Translations under genes and position numbers: made by a program
Notes under the pieces: generated by a model
The model's database searches: none
What the model was told of the DNA's origin: nothing
What the model saw: the letters and a program-made list of their open reading frames with translations, nothing else
Part shown: piece after piece, positions 1 to 7,590 of the stretch
Layout of the letters: each line of letters begins with the position of its first letter
How positions within the stretch are numbered: position 1 is the first letter of the stretch
NCBI RefSeq assembly: GCF_002973595.1
Contig: NZ_PVEO01000001.1
Location: 310,001-374,000 of the forward strand
Length of the DNA: 64,000 bases
Source of the DNA: Jejuia pallidilutea
GTDB taxonomy: Bacteria; Bacteroidota; Bacteroidia; Flavobacteriales; Flavobacteriaceae
Direction of reading: 5' to 3'

Positions 1-859
1 CAAAATGATTAATTCTCGACGGTTCGTTTGATTTTAAAATATTGGTTACAGCATATACAACCCCCGATGTTCCTCCTGTTGCCGCCACTTCTCCATGATT
101 AAACACATTTAAGGACAATGCATTGTTGGGTTGGTCGCCTGCTCTGTAAGTTACAGGAATACCTTGTGGCAAACCTGTAGCTTTTGCACCAGTACCGTTC
201 ACGTTACTTTGTGCTGTGAAATTTTCTACAATATCTGGTGTTAAGGCAGTGTTTATATCATAATGTTCTAATAACCAATTAGCAACGGTATCGGTTTCAT
301 AATCCCAAAGCATACCTTCAGACAAACCGTTTTTAGTGGTATTAATTACACCCGTTAGCTTCATTGCGATAAAATCACCAGGAAGCATAAATTTGTATAT
401 TTTGCTGTAAATTTTTGGTTCGTTATCTCGTACCCACTTCAATTTAGACGCTGTAAAATTTCCTGGAGAATTGAGAAGTTTTTGCATACAACGATCTTCT
501 CCTAATGTATTAAAAGCGGTGTCGCCAATATCTACAGCGCGACTATCGCACCATATGATGGAGTTACGCAAAGGCTCACCAGCGTTATCTACAACAACAA
601 GCCCATGCATTTGATACGAAATACCAATAGCCTCGATTTTAGACGCATCAATATTACTTTCTTTTATGGCGCGCTTGGTCGCCACACATACAAAATGCCA
701 CCACATATTGGGATCTTGTTCTGCCCAATTTTGTTGTGGTGCTACGATTTCCATTTCATTAGTTGGTTCATTCAAAGTCATCACGTTTGCACCTGTATTG
801 GCATCTACAATGGAGACTTTTACCGAAGAACTTCCCAAATCATATCCTATATAATACAC
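1..859 (-). CDS. xylB: Xylulokinase-type FGGY sugar kinase, N-terminal part (runs off left edge)
   Basis: This partial gene covers 286 codons of an FGGY-family carbohydrate kinase. The translation opens YYIGYDLGSSSVK, the N-terminal phosphate-binding motif of the family. It later shows an SYQMHGLV motif, an IIWCDSR motif and a GTSGVVYAV segment, all typical of xylulokinases. The likely reaction is ATP-dependent phosphorylation of D-xylulose; a related kinase such as ribulokinase cannot be excluded without the C-terminal half. The start is GTG at 859-857, because an in-frame TAA lies directly before it and no ATG precedes the YYIGYDLG motif. The gene is divergent from the arsenosugar cluster. 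Pentose metabolism fits the GH43/GH3 locus at the far end of the window, though that link is only inferred. Confidence 0.8.
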   Translation of the reverse strand, partial: MYYIGYDLGSSSVKVSIVDANTGANVMTLNEPTNEMEIVAPQQNWAEQDPNMWWHFVCVATKRAIKESNIDASKIEAIGISYQMHGLVVVDNAGEPLRNSIIWCDSRAVDIGDTAFNTLGEDRCMQKLLNSPGNFTASKLKWVRDNEPKIYSKIYKFMLPGDFIAMKLTGVINTTKNGLSEGMLWDYETDTVANWLLEHYDINTALTPDIVENFTAQSNVNGTGAKATGLPQGIPVTYRAGDQPNNALSLNVFNHGEVAATGGTSGVVYAVTNILKSNEPSRINHF

Positions 860-1050
860 TTAGTTGGTTTTAGAAATTGAATTGTGAAAGTTAAAAAAAC
901 ACCCTTTATTTTTTCTTAAAATAGAAAAATACCCCTTACATTTTTACGAAAAGTTTAAGTAATTAAAATATCTGAAAATTTTGTTAAGTCCGTTCTTTTT
1001 TAACGACATAAAATACTAGTTGATTATCTTTACCTGAAAACAATTTTAGA

Positions 1051-1386
1051 ATGCAAAAAACATATTACGATCCAGCAGACCTGAGAAAATTTGGAAAAAT
1101 TACGGAATGGAGCGAAGAATTAGGCACTAAATTCTTTGAGTATTACGGAAAGGTTTTTGAAGAGGGCGCGCTTACCGCCCGCGAAAAATCGCTTATAGCC
1201 CTTGCCGTAGCGCACACAGAGCAATGCCCATATTGTATTGATGCCTACTCGCAAGATGGCTTGCAACGTGGCATTACAAAAGAAGAAATGATGGAAGCCA
1301 TACACGTAGGTGCTGCTATTAAAAGTGGGGCAACCTTAGTACACGGTGTGCAAATGATGAACAAGGTAAATAAATTGGATGGGTAG
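1051..1386 (+). CDS. AhpD-like protein of the arsenosugar cluster
   Basis: This 111-residue all-alpha protein belongs to the carboxymuconolactone decarboxylase/AhpD superfamily. It carries a CPYC redox motif at residues 59-62, preceded by TEQ and followed by IDAYSQ. Length and motif match the peroxidase-like protein that accompanies arsenosugar genes (the family named arsenosugar biosynthesis-associated peroxidase-like, from memory). The role is not established; a thiol reductant or protective role during arsenic chemistry is plausible. It is the first gene of the cluster and is followed by a 353-bp repeat-rich gap, so cotranscription with arsS is uncertain. A weak -7-like TATCTTTA lies at 1025-1032. 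Confidence 0.82.
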   Translation: MQKTYYDPADLRKFGKITEWSEELGTKFFEYYGKVFEEGALTAREKSLIALAVAHTEQCPYCIDAYSQDGLQRGITKEEMMEAIHVGAAIKSGATLVHGVQMMNKVNKLDG

Positions 1387-1393
1387 AAAGCCC

Positions 1394-1440
1394 TTCCTAA
1401 CCTCTCCAAAGGGGAGGAACACCTCTCATGGATTTAGGAA
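1394..1440. repeat. Nested inverted repeat after the AhpD-like gene
   Basis: Outer arms TTCCTAA (1394-1400) and TTAGGAA (1434-1440) match perfectly. They enclose a second stem, CCTCTCC (1401-1407) with GGGGAGG (1411-1417), which has one G-T pair. No T tract follows, so it is not a classical terminator. Similar elements are common between genes in flavobacteria (recollection, not checked). Confidence 0.6.
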
Positions 1441-1739
1441 GTTAAAAAATATAGCTCGATTAAAAAAGAAAATAGCAAAAAGTCGAAACCCAAATCAATT
1501 CGCAGAATTGAATGTCCAAGGCCAGAATAGATGAAGTAAAGCTACGAGAACAGGAGAACGACAGTTCGATGCGGAGTTTTCAAATCGGTCTCCAGTGTTT
1601 TCAACTGGAAAATTCCTCGACTTGAACTTGATTTTTTGGTTCATCGTATTTAGCTTAAAACGTCCACCGGATCTTTCAAACTAAATAGTGCATCAAGGCA
1701 AAATGAACAAAACTAAAAAAGTAGTCCCTAAGAAAGCAT
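1441..1739. other. Gene-free stretch resembling a decayed dispersed repeat
   Basis: No coding region with a credible start is visible here. The stretch has a small hairpin, CCAGT (1592-1596) with ACTGG (1604-1608). It also holds a TTTTTTGGTTCATC segment near 1633-1646 and a partner-like CATCAAGGCAAAATGAAC near 1690-1707. This arrangement resembles a dispersed intergenic element remembered from other flavobacterial genomes. Within this window it appears only once, so repeat status is inferred. Confidence 0.35.
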
Positions 1740-2804
1740 ATGACGAAAGTAAAAACACAATCACTACACAAACGCGAAAGCGCATTAGCCAATAGCAAAA
1801 GACAATTAGAAATTCTGTCGAATGGTATTTTTAAAAATGGGGATTTACCAACTTTTGCCTCTAAAATTGGAGAAACTAATCAATTTCCCCTAAAAGCTAA
1901 AAAACTAGAAATCCTTCAGATTAATGTGGGATACATGTGTAATCAAGTATGCGAACATTGTCATGTAGATGCTGGTCCAGACCGAAAAGAAATTATGACC
2001 AAAGCAACTATGCAACAATGTTTAGATGTTATTAAAAACACAGGGGCACACACCTTAGATTTAACAGGTGGTGCACCAGAAATGAATCCTAATTTTAGAT
2101 GGTTTGTTGAGGAAGCGTCAAAAGCAGGAATTAAGGATTTTATTGTACGCTCTAACCTTACCATAATAAAAGCCAATAAAAAGTATTACGATTTACCGGA
2201 ATTCTTCAAAAAACACAATGTACATGTAGTGAGTTCTATGCCGCATTGGACAAGGGGCAAAACAGACAAACAACGTGGTGATGGTGTTTTCGATGCCTCG
2301 ATAGAAGCTCTAAAAATGCTAAACACTATTGGGTATGGCATGCCAGAGAGCAGTTTACGCTTAGATTTGGTTTATAACCCGTCGGGGGCATTTTTACCAG
2401 GAGACCAAATGGCTATGGAAAAGGATTTTAAAAAGGCGTTGTTAGAAGATTTTGGAATTCAATTTCATAATTTATTTGCCATTACTAATTTGCCAATTTC
2501 AAGGTTTTTAGATTATTTAATAGCTTCAGAAAACTATGAAGATTACATGTACCAATTGGTTGAAGCATATAATCCTTCTGCGGTTAAAAACGTTATGTGC
2601 ACCAATACGCTTTCGGTTAGTTGGGATGGGTATTTATACGATTGCGATTTTAACCAAATGCTAGAACTACCTGTAAATAGTAAAGTAAAACATATCTCAG
2701 ATTACAACGAAGACCTTTTAGAAGGCAGAACTATTGTAATTTCACAACATTGCTATGGCTGTACTGCTGGTGCGGGAAGTAGTTGCCAAGGCTCTGTAGC
2801 TTAA
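1740..2804 (+). CDS. arsS: Arsenosugar biosynthesis radical SAM protein ArsS
   Basis: This 354-residue radical SAM enzyme has the CxxxCxxC cluster motif at Cys67, Cys71 and Cys74 (MCNQVCEHCH). It is followed by an LDLTGGAPE SAM-binding segment and a Cys-rich C-terminal part with CYGCTAGAGSSCQG. This C-terminal domain (DUF3641 type) and the length match ArsS. The family is reported to use S-adenosylmethionine as the source of a 5'-deoxyadenosyl group, attaching it to dimethylated arsenic. In some relatives a Cys of the C-terminal motif is selenocysteine; here all positions are ordinary Cys codons. arsM, a phosphorylase and two glycosyltransferase-like genes follow downstream, which supports the assignment. 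Confidence 0.9.
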   Translation: MTKVKTQSLHKRESALANSKRQLEILSNGIFKNGDLPTFASKIGETNQFPLKAKKLEILQINVGYMCNQVCEHCHVDAGPDRKEIMTKATMQQCLDVIKNTGAHTLDLTGGAPEMNPNFRWFVEEASKAGIKDFIVRSNLTIIKANKKYYDLPEFFKKHNVHVVSSMPHWTRGKTDKQRGDGVFDASIEALKMLNTIGYGMPESSLRLDLVYNPSGAFLPGDQMAMEKDFKKALLEDFGIQFHNLFAITNLPISRFLDYLIASENYEDYMYQLVEAYNPSAVKNVMCTNTLSVSWDGYLYDCDFNQMLELPVNSKVKHISDYNEDLLEGRTIVISQHCYGCTAGAGSSCQGSVA

Positions 2805-2811
2805 AATAAAT

Positions 2812-2854
2812 GACCTGCAAGGTATCTTCGAGGAACGAGGATTCCTTGTAGGTC
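2812..2854. repeat. Hairpin element 1 between arsS and the rhodanese gene
   Basis: The arms GACCTGCAAGG (2812-2822) and CCTTGTAGGTC (2844-2854) pair with one G-T wobble around a 21-nt loop that contains its own short inverted motif. It could act as a transcript-end or stabilising structure after arsS. The same arm sequence returns in the next hairpin. Confidence 0.6.
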
Positions 2855-2876
2855 TGAAAAAATGAAATGAAAACAC

Positions 2877-2901
2877 CTACAAGGTTTTAAAGACCTTGCA
2901 G
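2877..2901. repeat. Hairpin element 2 just upstream of the rhodanese start
   Basis: CTACAAGGT (2877-2885) pairs with ACCTTGCAG (2893-2901), with one wobble. It is a shorter sibling of the hairpin at 2812-2854. A TTG at 2896 inside it could open the rhodanese frame, but the ATG at 2911 is the better start. Confidence 0.55.
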
Positions 2902-2910
2902 AATAAAAAA

Positions 2911-3405
2911 ATGAAAAAATTAGCTCTATTTATTTGTATTAGTATATCTGTTTCAGGATTTTCCCAAAAGAAATTAGACAAACTTTTAAAACGACAGAAT
3001 ACAGAATCTATCCCATACATTTCAGTAGATGCACTAAAAAACATTCAAAATAATGTTATTCTTTTAGATGCCCGCGAAGAAAGAGAATTTAAAATCAGTC
3101 ATCTTAAAGATGCCATTTGTGTAGGTTATGATAGTTTCAATTTAAAAAAAACCGAAGTAAAACTACCAAATAAGGAAGCCAAAATTGTAGTGTACTGTTC
3201 ACTTGGTATCAGATCAGAAGATGTTGCTGAAAAACTAAAAAAAGCAGGCTACACCAATGTTCTAAATTTATACGGTGGTATTTTTGAATGGAAGAATAAC
3301 GATTTAGAAGTATTAAATTCGAAAGAAAAACCTACAGACTCCGTCCATACATTTTCTAAAGTTTGGAGTAAATGGTTAAAAAAAGGCATAAAAGTATATG
3401 ACTAA
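2911..3405 (+). CDS. Exported rhodanese-like sulfurtransferase of the arsenosugar cluster
   Basis: From the ATG at 2911 the product has 164 residues. Its first 18 form a signal peptide (KKLALFICISISVSGFS), so it should act in the periplasm. A single rhodanese domain follows: LLDAREEREF near 51-60, an active-site loop CSLGIRS with Cys96, and a closing YGGIFEWK near 121-128. Such proteins carry persulfide sulfur, and here it may serve arsenic or thiol chemistry, which is inferred. A frame-open TTG at 2896 would add five residues before the signal peptide and lies in a repeat, so it was rejected. The last 8 bp overlap the next gene, which indicates translational coupling. Confidence 0.85.
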   Translation: MKKLALFICISISVSGFSQKKLDKLLKRQNTESIPYISVDALKNIQNNVILLDAREEREFKISHLKDAICVGYDSFNLKKTEVKLPNKEAKIVVYCSLGIRSEDVAEKLKKAGYTNVLNLYGGIFEWKNNDLEVLNSKEKPTDSVHTFSKVWSKWLKKGIKVYD

Positions 3406-4027
3406 AGAACTTATTATTGTTTTTGTGAAGAACATTACACTTGGAAAGGTAAAAACCCGACTAGCGAAAACTATTGGAGATGTTGGTGCTTTTGAAGTTT
3501 ATAAAGAACTGGTTGCCATTACAGAAAAAGCAACGTTAAATGTAGAAGCCGATAAGCGCATCTATTTTTCCGATACCATCATTAACGAAAAATGGCAAGG
3601 CTTTGAAAAATTTATACAAGAAGGTACAGATCTTGGCATTCGTATGAAAAATGCTTTTGCAAGAGGTTTTGAAGATGGTTATGAGCGTATTGTGCTAATC
3701 GGTTCCGATTTACCAGATATTAATGCAACGCATATTTTTAATGGATTAAAAGCTTTAGAAAAAAGCGACACTGTTTTTGGTCCCGCGGAGGATGGTGGCT
3801 ATTATCTTATCGGCCAATCAAAACATTATAATTTCCTGTTTGAAAACAAGCCCTGGAGTAAGGATAATTTATTAGAAAAAACACTACAAGAACTAACAGA
3901 AAAAGCCGTTACATTTAGTACTTTAGAAACACTAAATGACATTGATACCTATGAAGATTTAATAGCTTCAACGTTTTACAAATCGAATAAAAAACTACAA
4001 GAAAAAATAAAACAATTACATGCTTAA
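3398..4027 (+). CDS. TIGR04282-type glycosyltransferase-like protein (DUF2064)
   Basis: This 209-residue cytoplasmic protein has the fold motifs of the DUF2064/GT-A nucleotidyl- or glycosyl-transferase group. A GKVKTRLAKTIG loop lies near 16-27 (nucleotide binding), GSDLPDI at 102-108 (metal-binding acidic motif), and GPAEDGGYYLIG at 128-139. It matches the family known as TIGR04282, recurrent beside rSAM/arsenosugar genes. Its probable role is a transfer step on the arsenoriboside, but donor and acceptor are unknown. It overlaps the rhodanese gene by 8 bp and the phosphorylase gene by 8 bp, so the three are surely cotranscribed. Confidence 0.85.
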   Translation: MTKELIIVFVKNITLGKVKTRLAKTIGDVGAFEVYKELVAITEKATLNVEADKRIYFSDTIINEKWQGFEKFIQEGTDLGIRMKNAFARGFEDGYERIVLIGSDLPDINATHIFNGLKALEKSDTVFGPAEDGGYYLIGQSKHYNFLFENKPWSKDNLLEKTLQELTEKAVTFSTLETLNDIDTYEDLIASTFYKSNKKLQEKIKQLHA

Positions 4028-4832
4028 ATTTATTAATGAAACAGTAGACTACCTTAAAGACAAAGGTTTTAACGAACCCGAAGTAGGCATTATTCTAGGT
4101 ACTGGCCTAGGCCAACTCATTAATTCTATTGAAATTTTAAAAGAAGTAAGCTATAACCATATTCCTAATTTTCCAACAGCTACCGTTGAGTTTCACAAAG
4201 GAAAGCTTATCTACGGTAATCTAGCCGGAAAAAAAGTCGTGGTAATGCAAGGACGTTTTCATATTTATGAAGGCTACACATTACAAGATGTAACGTATCC
4301 TGTGCGTGTTATGCAACAATTAGGTATTACAACACTTTTAGTATCTAATGCTGCTGGCGCCATTAATTTAAATTTCAAAAAAGGGGAATTAATGCTGATT
4401 GATGATCATATTAATCTTCAAGGAAGTTCTCCACTTGCCGTAAGAGGCATTGAACAAATGGGTGAGCGTTTTGTAGATATGAGCGCACCATATAACGCAG
4501 ACATTAACGCCAAATTTAAAAGTATAGCAAAGGCACACAACATAACTTTACACGAAGGTATTTATGCCAGTGTTGTTGGTCCGCAATTAGAAACCAGAGC
4601 GGAATACAGAATGCTTAAAATTATTGGTGCAGATGCCGTTGGAATGAGTACCGTTCCAGAAATTATTGTTGCGAATCATTTAAAATTAAAAGCAGCTGCC
4701 GTATCTGTTTTAACAGATGAATGCGACCCAGATAACCTAAAACCTATAAATATTGAGGAAATCATAGCTATGGCGGCCATGGCTGAACCAAACATGGTGA
4801 TCCTTTTTAAAGAATTGATTAAAACACTTTAA
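4020..4832 (+). CDS. Purine nucleoside phosphorylase, trimeric PNP-I type
   Basis: The 270-residue protein has the PNP landmarks: ILGTGLGQL (25-33), QGRFHIYEG (77-85), SNAAGAIN (109-116), VGPQLETRAEY (186-196, including the base-binding Glu191) and GADAVGMSTVPE (203-214). The segment VSVLTDEC aligns by eye with the human stretch that contains Asn243, placing Asp233 at that position. In human PNP an Asp there is known to shift preference to adenosine. In this cluster the enzyme would split adenine from 5'-deoxy-5'-dimethylarsinoyl-adenosine, which is inferred. Ordinary purine salvage is the alternative. It overlaps the preceding gene by 8 bp. Confidence 0.9.
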   Translation: MLKFINETVDYLKDKGFNEPEVGIILGTGLGQLINSIEILKEVSYNHIPNFPTATVEFHKGKLIYGNLAGKKVVVMQGRFHIYEGYTLQDVTYPVRVMQQLGITTLLVSNAAGAINLNFKKGELMLIDDHINLQGSSPLAVRGIEQMGERFVDMSAPYNADINAKFKSIAKAHNITLHEGIYASVVGPQLETRAEYRMLKIIGADAVGMSTVPEIIVANHLKLKAAAVSVLTDECDPDNLKPINIEEIIAMAAMAEPNMVILFKELIKTL

Positions 4833-4869
4833 GTTAGTTTATTTAGTAGCAGTAAGCAGTCAAGTGTCT

Positions 4870-4932
4870 ACTGCATACTGAATACTTCATACTGCATACT
4901 GCATACTGAACACTGAACACTGAAAACTAAAA
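4870..4932. repeat. Nine-copy 7-bp tandem array abutting the arsM start
   Basis: Nine uninterrupted heptamers of pattern ACTKMAH run from 4870 to 4932. In order they are ACTGCAT, ACTGAAT, ACTTCAT, ACTGCAT, ACTGCAT, ACTGAAC, ACTGAAC, ACTGAAA and ACTAAAA. The arsM ATG begins at 4934, one base later. The array therefore forms the untranslated region next to the start codon, and changes in copy number would alter it. Confidence 0.85.
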
Positions 4933-4933
4933 C

Positions 4934-5905
4934 ATGAGCACATACTTAGAAACCACACACAAGGTATACAAAGAAGCAGCTATAACCCCAGATGTTGGCC
5001 TATGCTGTACCACTAACCCAATTTGGGAACTACCAGGGCTAAAAATCCCAAAAATTATGCAAGAAATGAACTATGGTTGTGGATCTACTGTGCATGCAAG
5101 AGACCTTACCAACAATCCAAAAATGCTATATGTGGGCGTTGGTGGCGGCATGGAATTGTTGCAGTTCGCTTATTTTAACCGACAAAAAGGTGGCGTTATT
5201 GGTGTTGATGTGGTGGATGAAATGTTGGAAGCCTCAAGAAGAAACTTTATTGAAGCCGAAGCTCTAAACAACTGGTTTAAAAGTGAATTTGTTGACCTTA
5301 AAAAAGGAGACGCCTTAAACTTACCTGTAGAAGACAATACAATTGATGTTGCTGCCCAAAATTGCTTGTTCAATATTTTTAAAGCTGAAGATTTAAAAAA
5401 GGCTATCGCAGAAATGTATCGTGTGCTTAAACCTCATGGACGTTTAGTAATGAGCGACCCAACTTGTGAACAACCAATGAATGACACACTACGTAATGAT
5501 GAGCGTTTGCGTGCCTTATGCTTAAGCGGAAGTTTACCAATTGCCGATTACGTAAAAGCACTAACCAATGCTGGTTTTGGTACCATTGAAATTAGAGCTA
5601 GAAAACCTTACAGAATATTAGATCCTAAACATTACCCAACCAACGAATTAATTTATATAGAGTCTATTGAGGTGGCAGCCATAAAAGACCCAATGCCCGA
5701 AGACGGACCGTGTATTTTTACTGGAAAAGCTGCTATTTACTATGGTGACAACGATTATTTTGATGACAAAAAAGGACATGTGTTATTAAAAAATCAGCCT
5801 TTAGCTATATGCGATAAAACTGCTGGAGCGTTAGCTAATTTAAAGCGGCACGATATTTTCATTAGTGAATCTACTTACCACTACGATGGTGGCGGGTGCT
5901 GTTAA
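4934..5905 (+). CDS. arsM: Arsenite methyltransferase ArsM, arsenosugar-associated type
   Basis: This 323-residue SAM-dependent methyltransferase has a GVGGG motif I (68-72) and a GVDVVDE segment (90-96). The arsenic-binding cysteines of ArsM are recognisable: CCTT (Cys24-25), NYGCG (Cys49), AQNCLFN (Cys144) and RALCLSG (Cys196). The last two sit 52 residues apart, close to the spacing in algal ArsM. The chain ends in GGGCC (Cys322-323). The expected reaction is stepwise methylation of As(III) to dimethylated arsenic, the substrate for ArsS. No Shine-Dalgarno-like sequence is present; a 7-bp tandem array precedes the ATG. The DUF547 gene follows after 20 bp. Confidence 0.92.
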   Translation: MSTYLETTHKVYKEAAITPDVGLCCTTNPIWELPGLKIPKIMQEMNYGCGSTVHARDLTNNPKMLYVGVGGGMELLQFAYFNRQKGGVIGVDVVDEMLEASRRNFIEAEALNNWFKSEFVDLKKGDALNLPVEDNTIDVAAQNCLFNIFKAEDLKKAIAEMYRVLKPHGRLVMSDPTCEQPMNDTLRNDERLRALCLSGSLPIADYVKALTNAGFGTIEIRARKPYRILDPKHYPTNELIYIESIEVAAIKDPMPEDGPCIFTGKAAIYYGDNDYFDDKKGHVLLKNQPLAICDKTAGALANLKRHDIFISESTYHYDGGGCC

Positions 5906-5925
5906 TCACTAATTAACACTAAGTT

Positions 5926-6813
5926 ATGAAATTATTGAGTCTCATTTTTTTAACCTCTTTAGTACTATCTTGTTCTGGTACTAAAAGCGTAGTTAACAAC
6001 ACCAAAAAACCTACTCCCAAACCAACACCTAAAACAGAGGAAAATGGTTCTGTAGCCAATAGCAATACTGAGGTTATAAAAATAACAGACACTTTGTATG
6101 TTCCTGATTCTAATGAGGAAATTGAAATTATTGAGAAGCCAATACTAAATGCAGAAGAAAATGTTCCAGAAGTATTTAATCATAACATATTAAATAATTT
6201 ACTTAAAGCGTATGTTTCTGAAGCAGGAAATGTGAGTTATAAGGACTTAAAGAAAAATCATAAACTACTACTAAGTTATATTGAACAATTAGGCAAAAAT
6301 ATACCAAATAACGCTTGGTCTAAAGAAGAGAAACTTGCCTACTGGATTAATGCTTACAATGCTATGACTATTGACTTAATCCTACGTCATTATCCAGTAA
6401 AAAGCATAAAGGACATTAAAAATCCATGGCAGCAACGCTACTGGAAATTGGGAGAAAAATGGTATAATTTAGATGAAATAGAGCACGACATTTTACGTAA
6501 AATGAACGAACCACGCATTCATTTTGCTATTGTTTGTGCTTCTTATTCGTGTCCTAAATTACAAAATGAAGCCTTTAATGCTTCCAATTTAGAAGCTCAG
6601 TTAACTAACGCTACCAATGAGTTTTTAAGTGACCCTGAACGAAATGCTATTTCAGTAAACAACTTAGAACTTTCTAAAATATTCCAGTGGTTTGCTAAGG
6701 ATTTTAAACAGAACGGTTCGCTAATCGATTTTTTAAATCGATATTCTAAGGTAGAGATTTCGCAAAATGCTAAAAAACATTTTAAAGATTACAGTTGGGA
6801 TTTGAATGAATGA
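5926..6813 (+). CDS. DUF547 lipoprotein of the arsenosugar cluster
   Basis: The 295-residue product starts with a lipoprotein signal (lipobox LVLSC, Cys16) and a low-complexity Lys/Thr/Pro linker. A DUF547 domain follows at about 85-290, with YWINAYNAMTIDLIL near 139-153 and an FAIVCASYSCPKL segment near 201-213. DUF547 resembles papain/transglutaminase-like folds, and the Cys in ASYSCPKL is a candidate functional residue, but no reaction is known. Its position 20 bp after arsM suggests a role with the arsenosugar genes, perhaps at the cell envelope. A second DUF547 protein is at 15437-16150. Confidence 0.82.
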   Translation: MKLLSLIFLTSLVLSCSGTKSVVNNTKKPTPKPTPKTEENGSVANSNTEVIKITDTLYVPDSNEEIEIIEKPILNAEENVPEVFNHNILNNLLKAYVSEAGNVSYKDLKKNHKLLLSYIEQLGKNIPNNAWSKEEKLAYWINAYNAMTIDLILRHYPVKSIKDIKNPWQQRYWKLGEKWYNLDEIEHDILRKMNEPRIHFAIVCASYSCPKLQNEAFNASNLEAQLTNATNEFLSDPERNAISVNNLELSKIFQWFAKDFKQNGSLIDFLNRYSKVEISQNAKKHFKDYSWDLNE

Positions 6814-6826
6814 CACAACGTATCAT

Positions 6827-6876
6827 CCTGAATTCATTTAAGTACCTCATCTAGATTCTAGAATAAATTCAGAATA
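6827..6876. repeat. Imperfect inverted repeat between the DUF547 and TIGR04283 genes
   Basis: CCTGAATTCATTT near 6827-6839 faces AATAAATTCAG near 6862-6872, with an inner palindromic TCTAGATTCTAGA. It resembles a short dispersed intergenic element of flavobacteria (recollection). It may stabilise or attenuate the transcript between the last two genes. Confidence 0.4.
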
Positions 6877-6891
6877 ACAAATACAAGTTTT

Positions 6892-7590
6892 ATGAATAAA
6901 ATTTCCATCATTATACCTACTCTAAATGAAGCAGCCACTATTGAAAAACTGCTGAAGCATCTCTTTGAAAATTCATCTAAAGAAAATATTGAAGAGGTAA
7001 TTGTGGTTGATGGTGGGAGTATTGATGGTACACTAGATGTTATTAGACCCATAAGGTCTGTTAAAGCGATATTAGCAGAAAAAGGTCGCGCAAAACAAAT
7101 GAATCATGGCGCAAAAGCTGCCAAAGGTAATGTGCTCTACTTTTTACATGCAGATTCTTTTCCACCTAAAAATTTTGATACCTATATACTATCTCAAATA
7201 CAAAAAGGCAATAATGCAGGGTGTTTTAGAATGAAATTTAACAACAGCCATTGGTGGCTAAAATTGGCAGGATGGCTCACCGCCTTACCCATTATGGCGA
7301 GCAGAGGTGGCGACCAAAGTTTATTTATTACCCAAAAACTATTTAAAGACATTGGGGGATATAACGAGCAGTTTTTTATTTACGAGGATAATGAACTAAT
7401 AAAAAAACTGTTTTCTATAAATGAATTTGTTGTAATTCCTAAATGGTTAACAACCTCTGCAAGATGTTATGAAAAACATGGCGTTTGGAAAACACAATAT
7501 CATTTCTGGTGTATTCATTTAAAACGAAAATTGGGCGCTTCCCCAAATGAGCTTACTAAGTATTACAAGGAAAATTTAATTAACTCTTAA
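6892..7590 (+). CDS. TIGR04283-type family 2 glycosyltransferase of the arsenosugar cluster
   Basis: The 232-residue cytoplasmic GT2 enzyme shows IIPTLNEAATI (7-17), VVDGGSIDGT (38-47), the DxD-like LHADS (85-89), GGDQSLF (139-145) and YEDNELI (164-170). It matches the TIGR04283 family, which pairs with TIGR04282 proteins and rSAM/arsenosugar genes. It probably transfers a sugar- or glycerol-type group to the arsenoriboside; substrate not determined. It is the last gene of the cluster and converges on the phosphatase gene with a 4-bp overlap. Confidence 0.85.
   Translation: MNKISIIIPTLNEAATIEKLLKHLFENSSKENIEEVIVVDGGSIDGTLDVIRPIRSVKAILAEKGRAKQMNHGAKAAKGNVLYFLHADSFPPKNFDTYILSQIQKGNNAGCFRMKFNNSHWWLKLAGWLTALPIMASRGGDQSLFITQKLFKDIGGYNEQFFIYEDNELIKKLFSINEFVVIPKWLTTSARCYEKHGVWKTQYHFWCIHLKRKLGASPNELTKYYKENLINS

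Noticed and set aside
605-880. Rightward open frame of 91 codons near the left edge
   Set aside because: It is antisense to the conserved xylulokinase reading frame and has no protein-like features.
1740-2804. Selenocysteine in ArsS, and likewise in SelO at 50567-52129
   Set aside because: The relevant positions are Cys codons and both frames are closed by normal stops.
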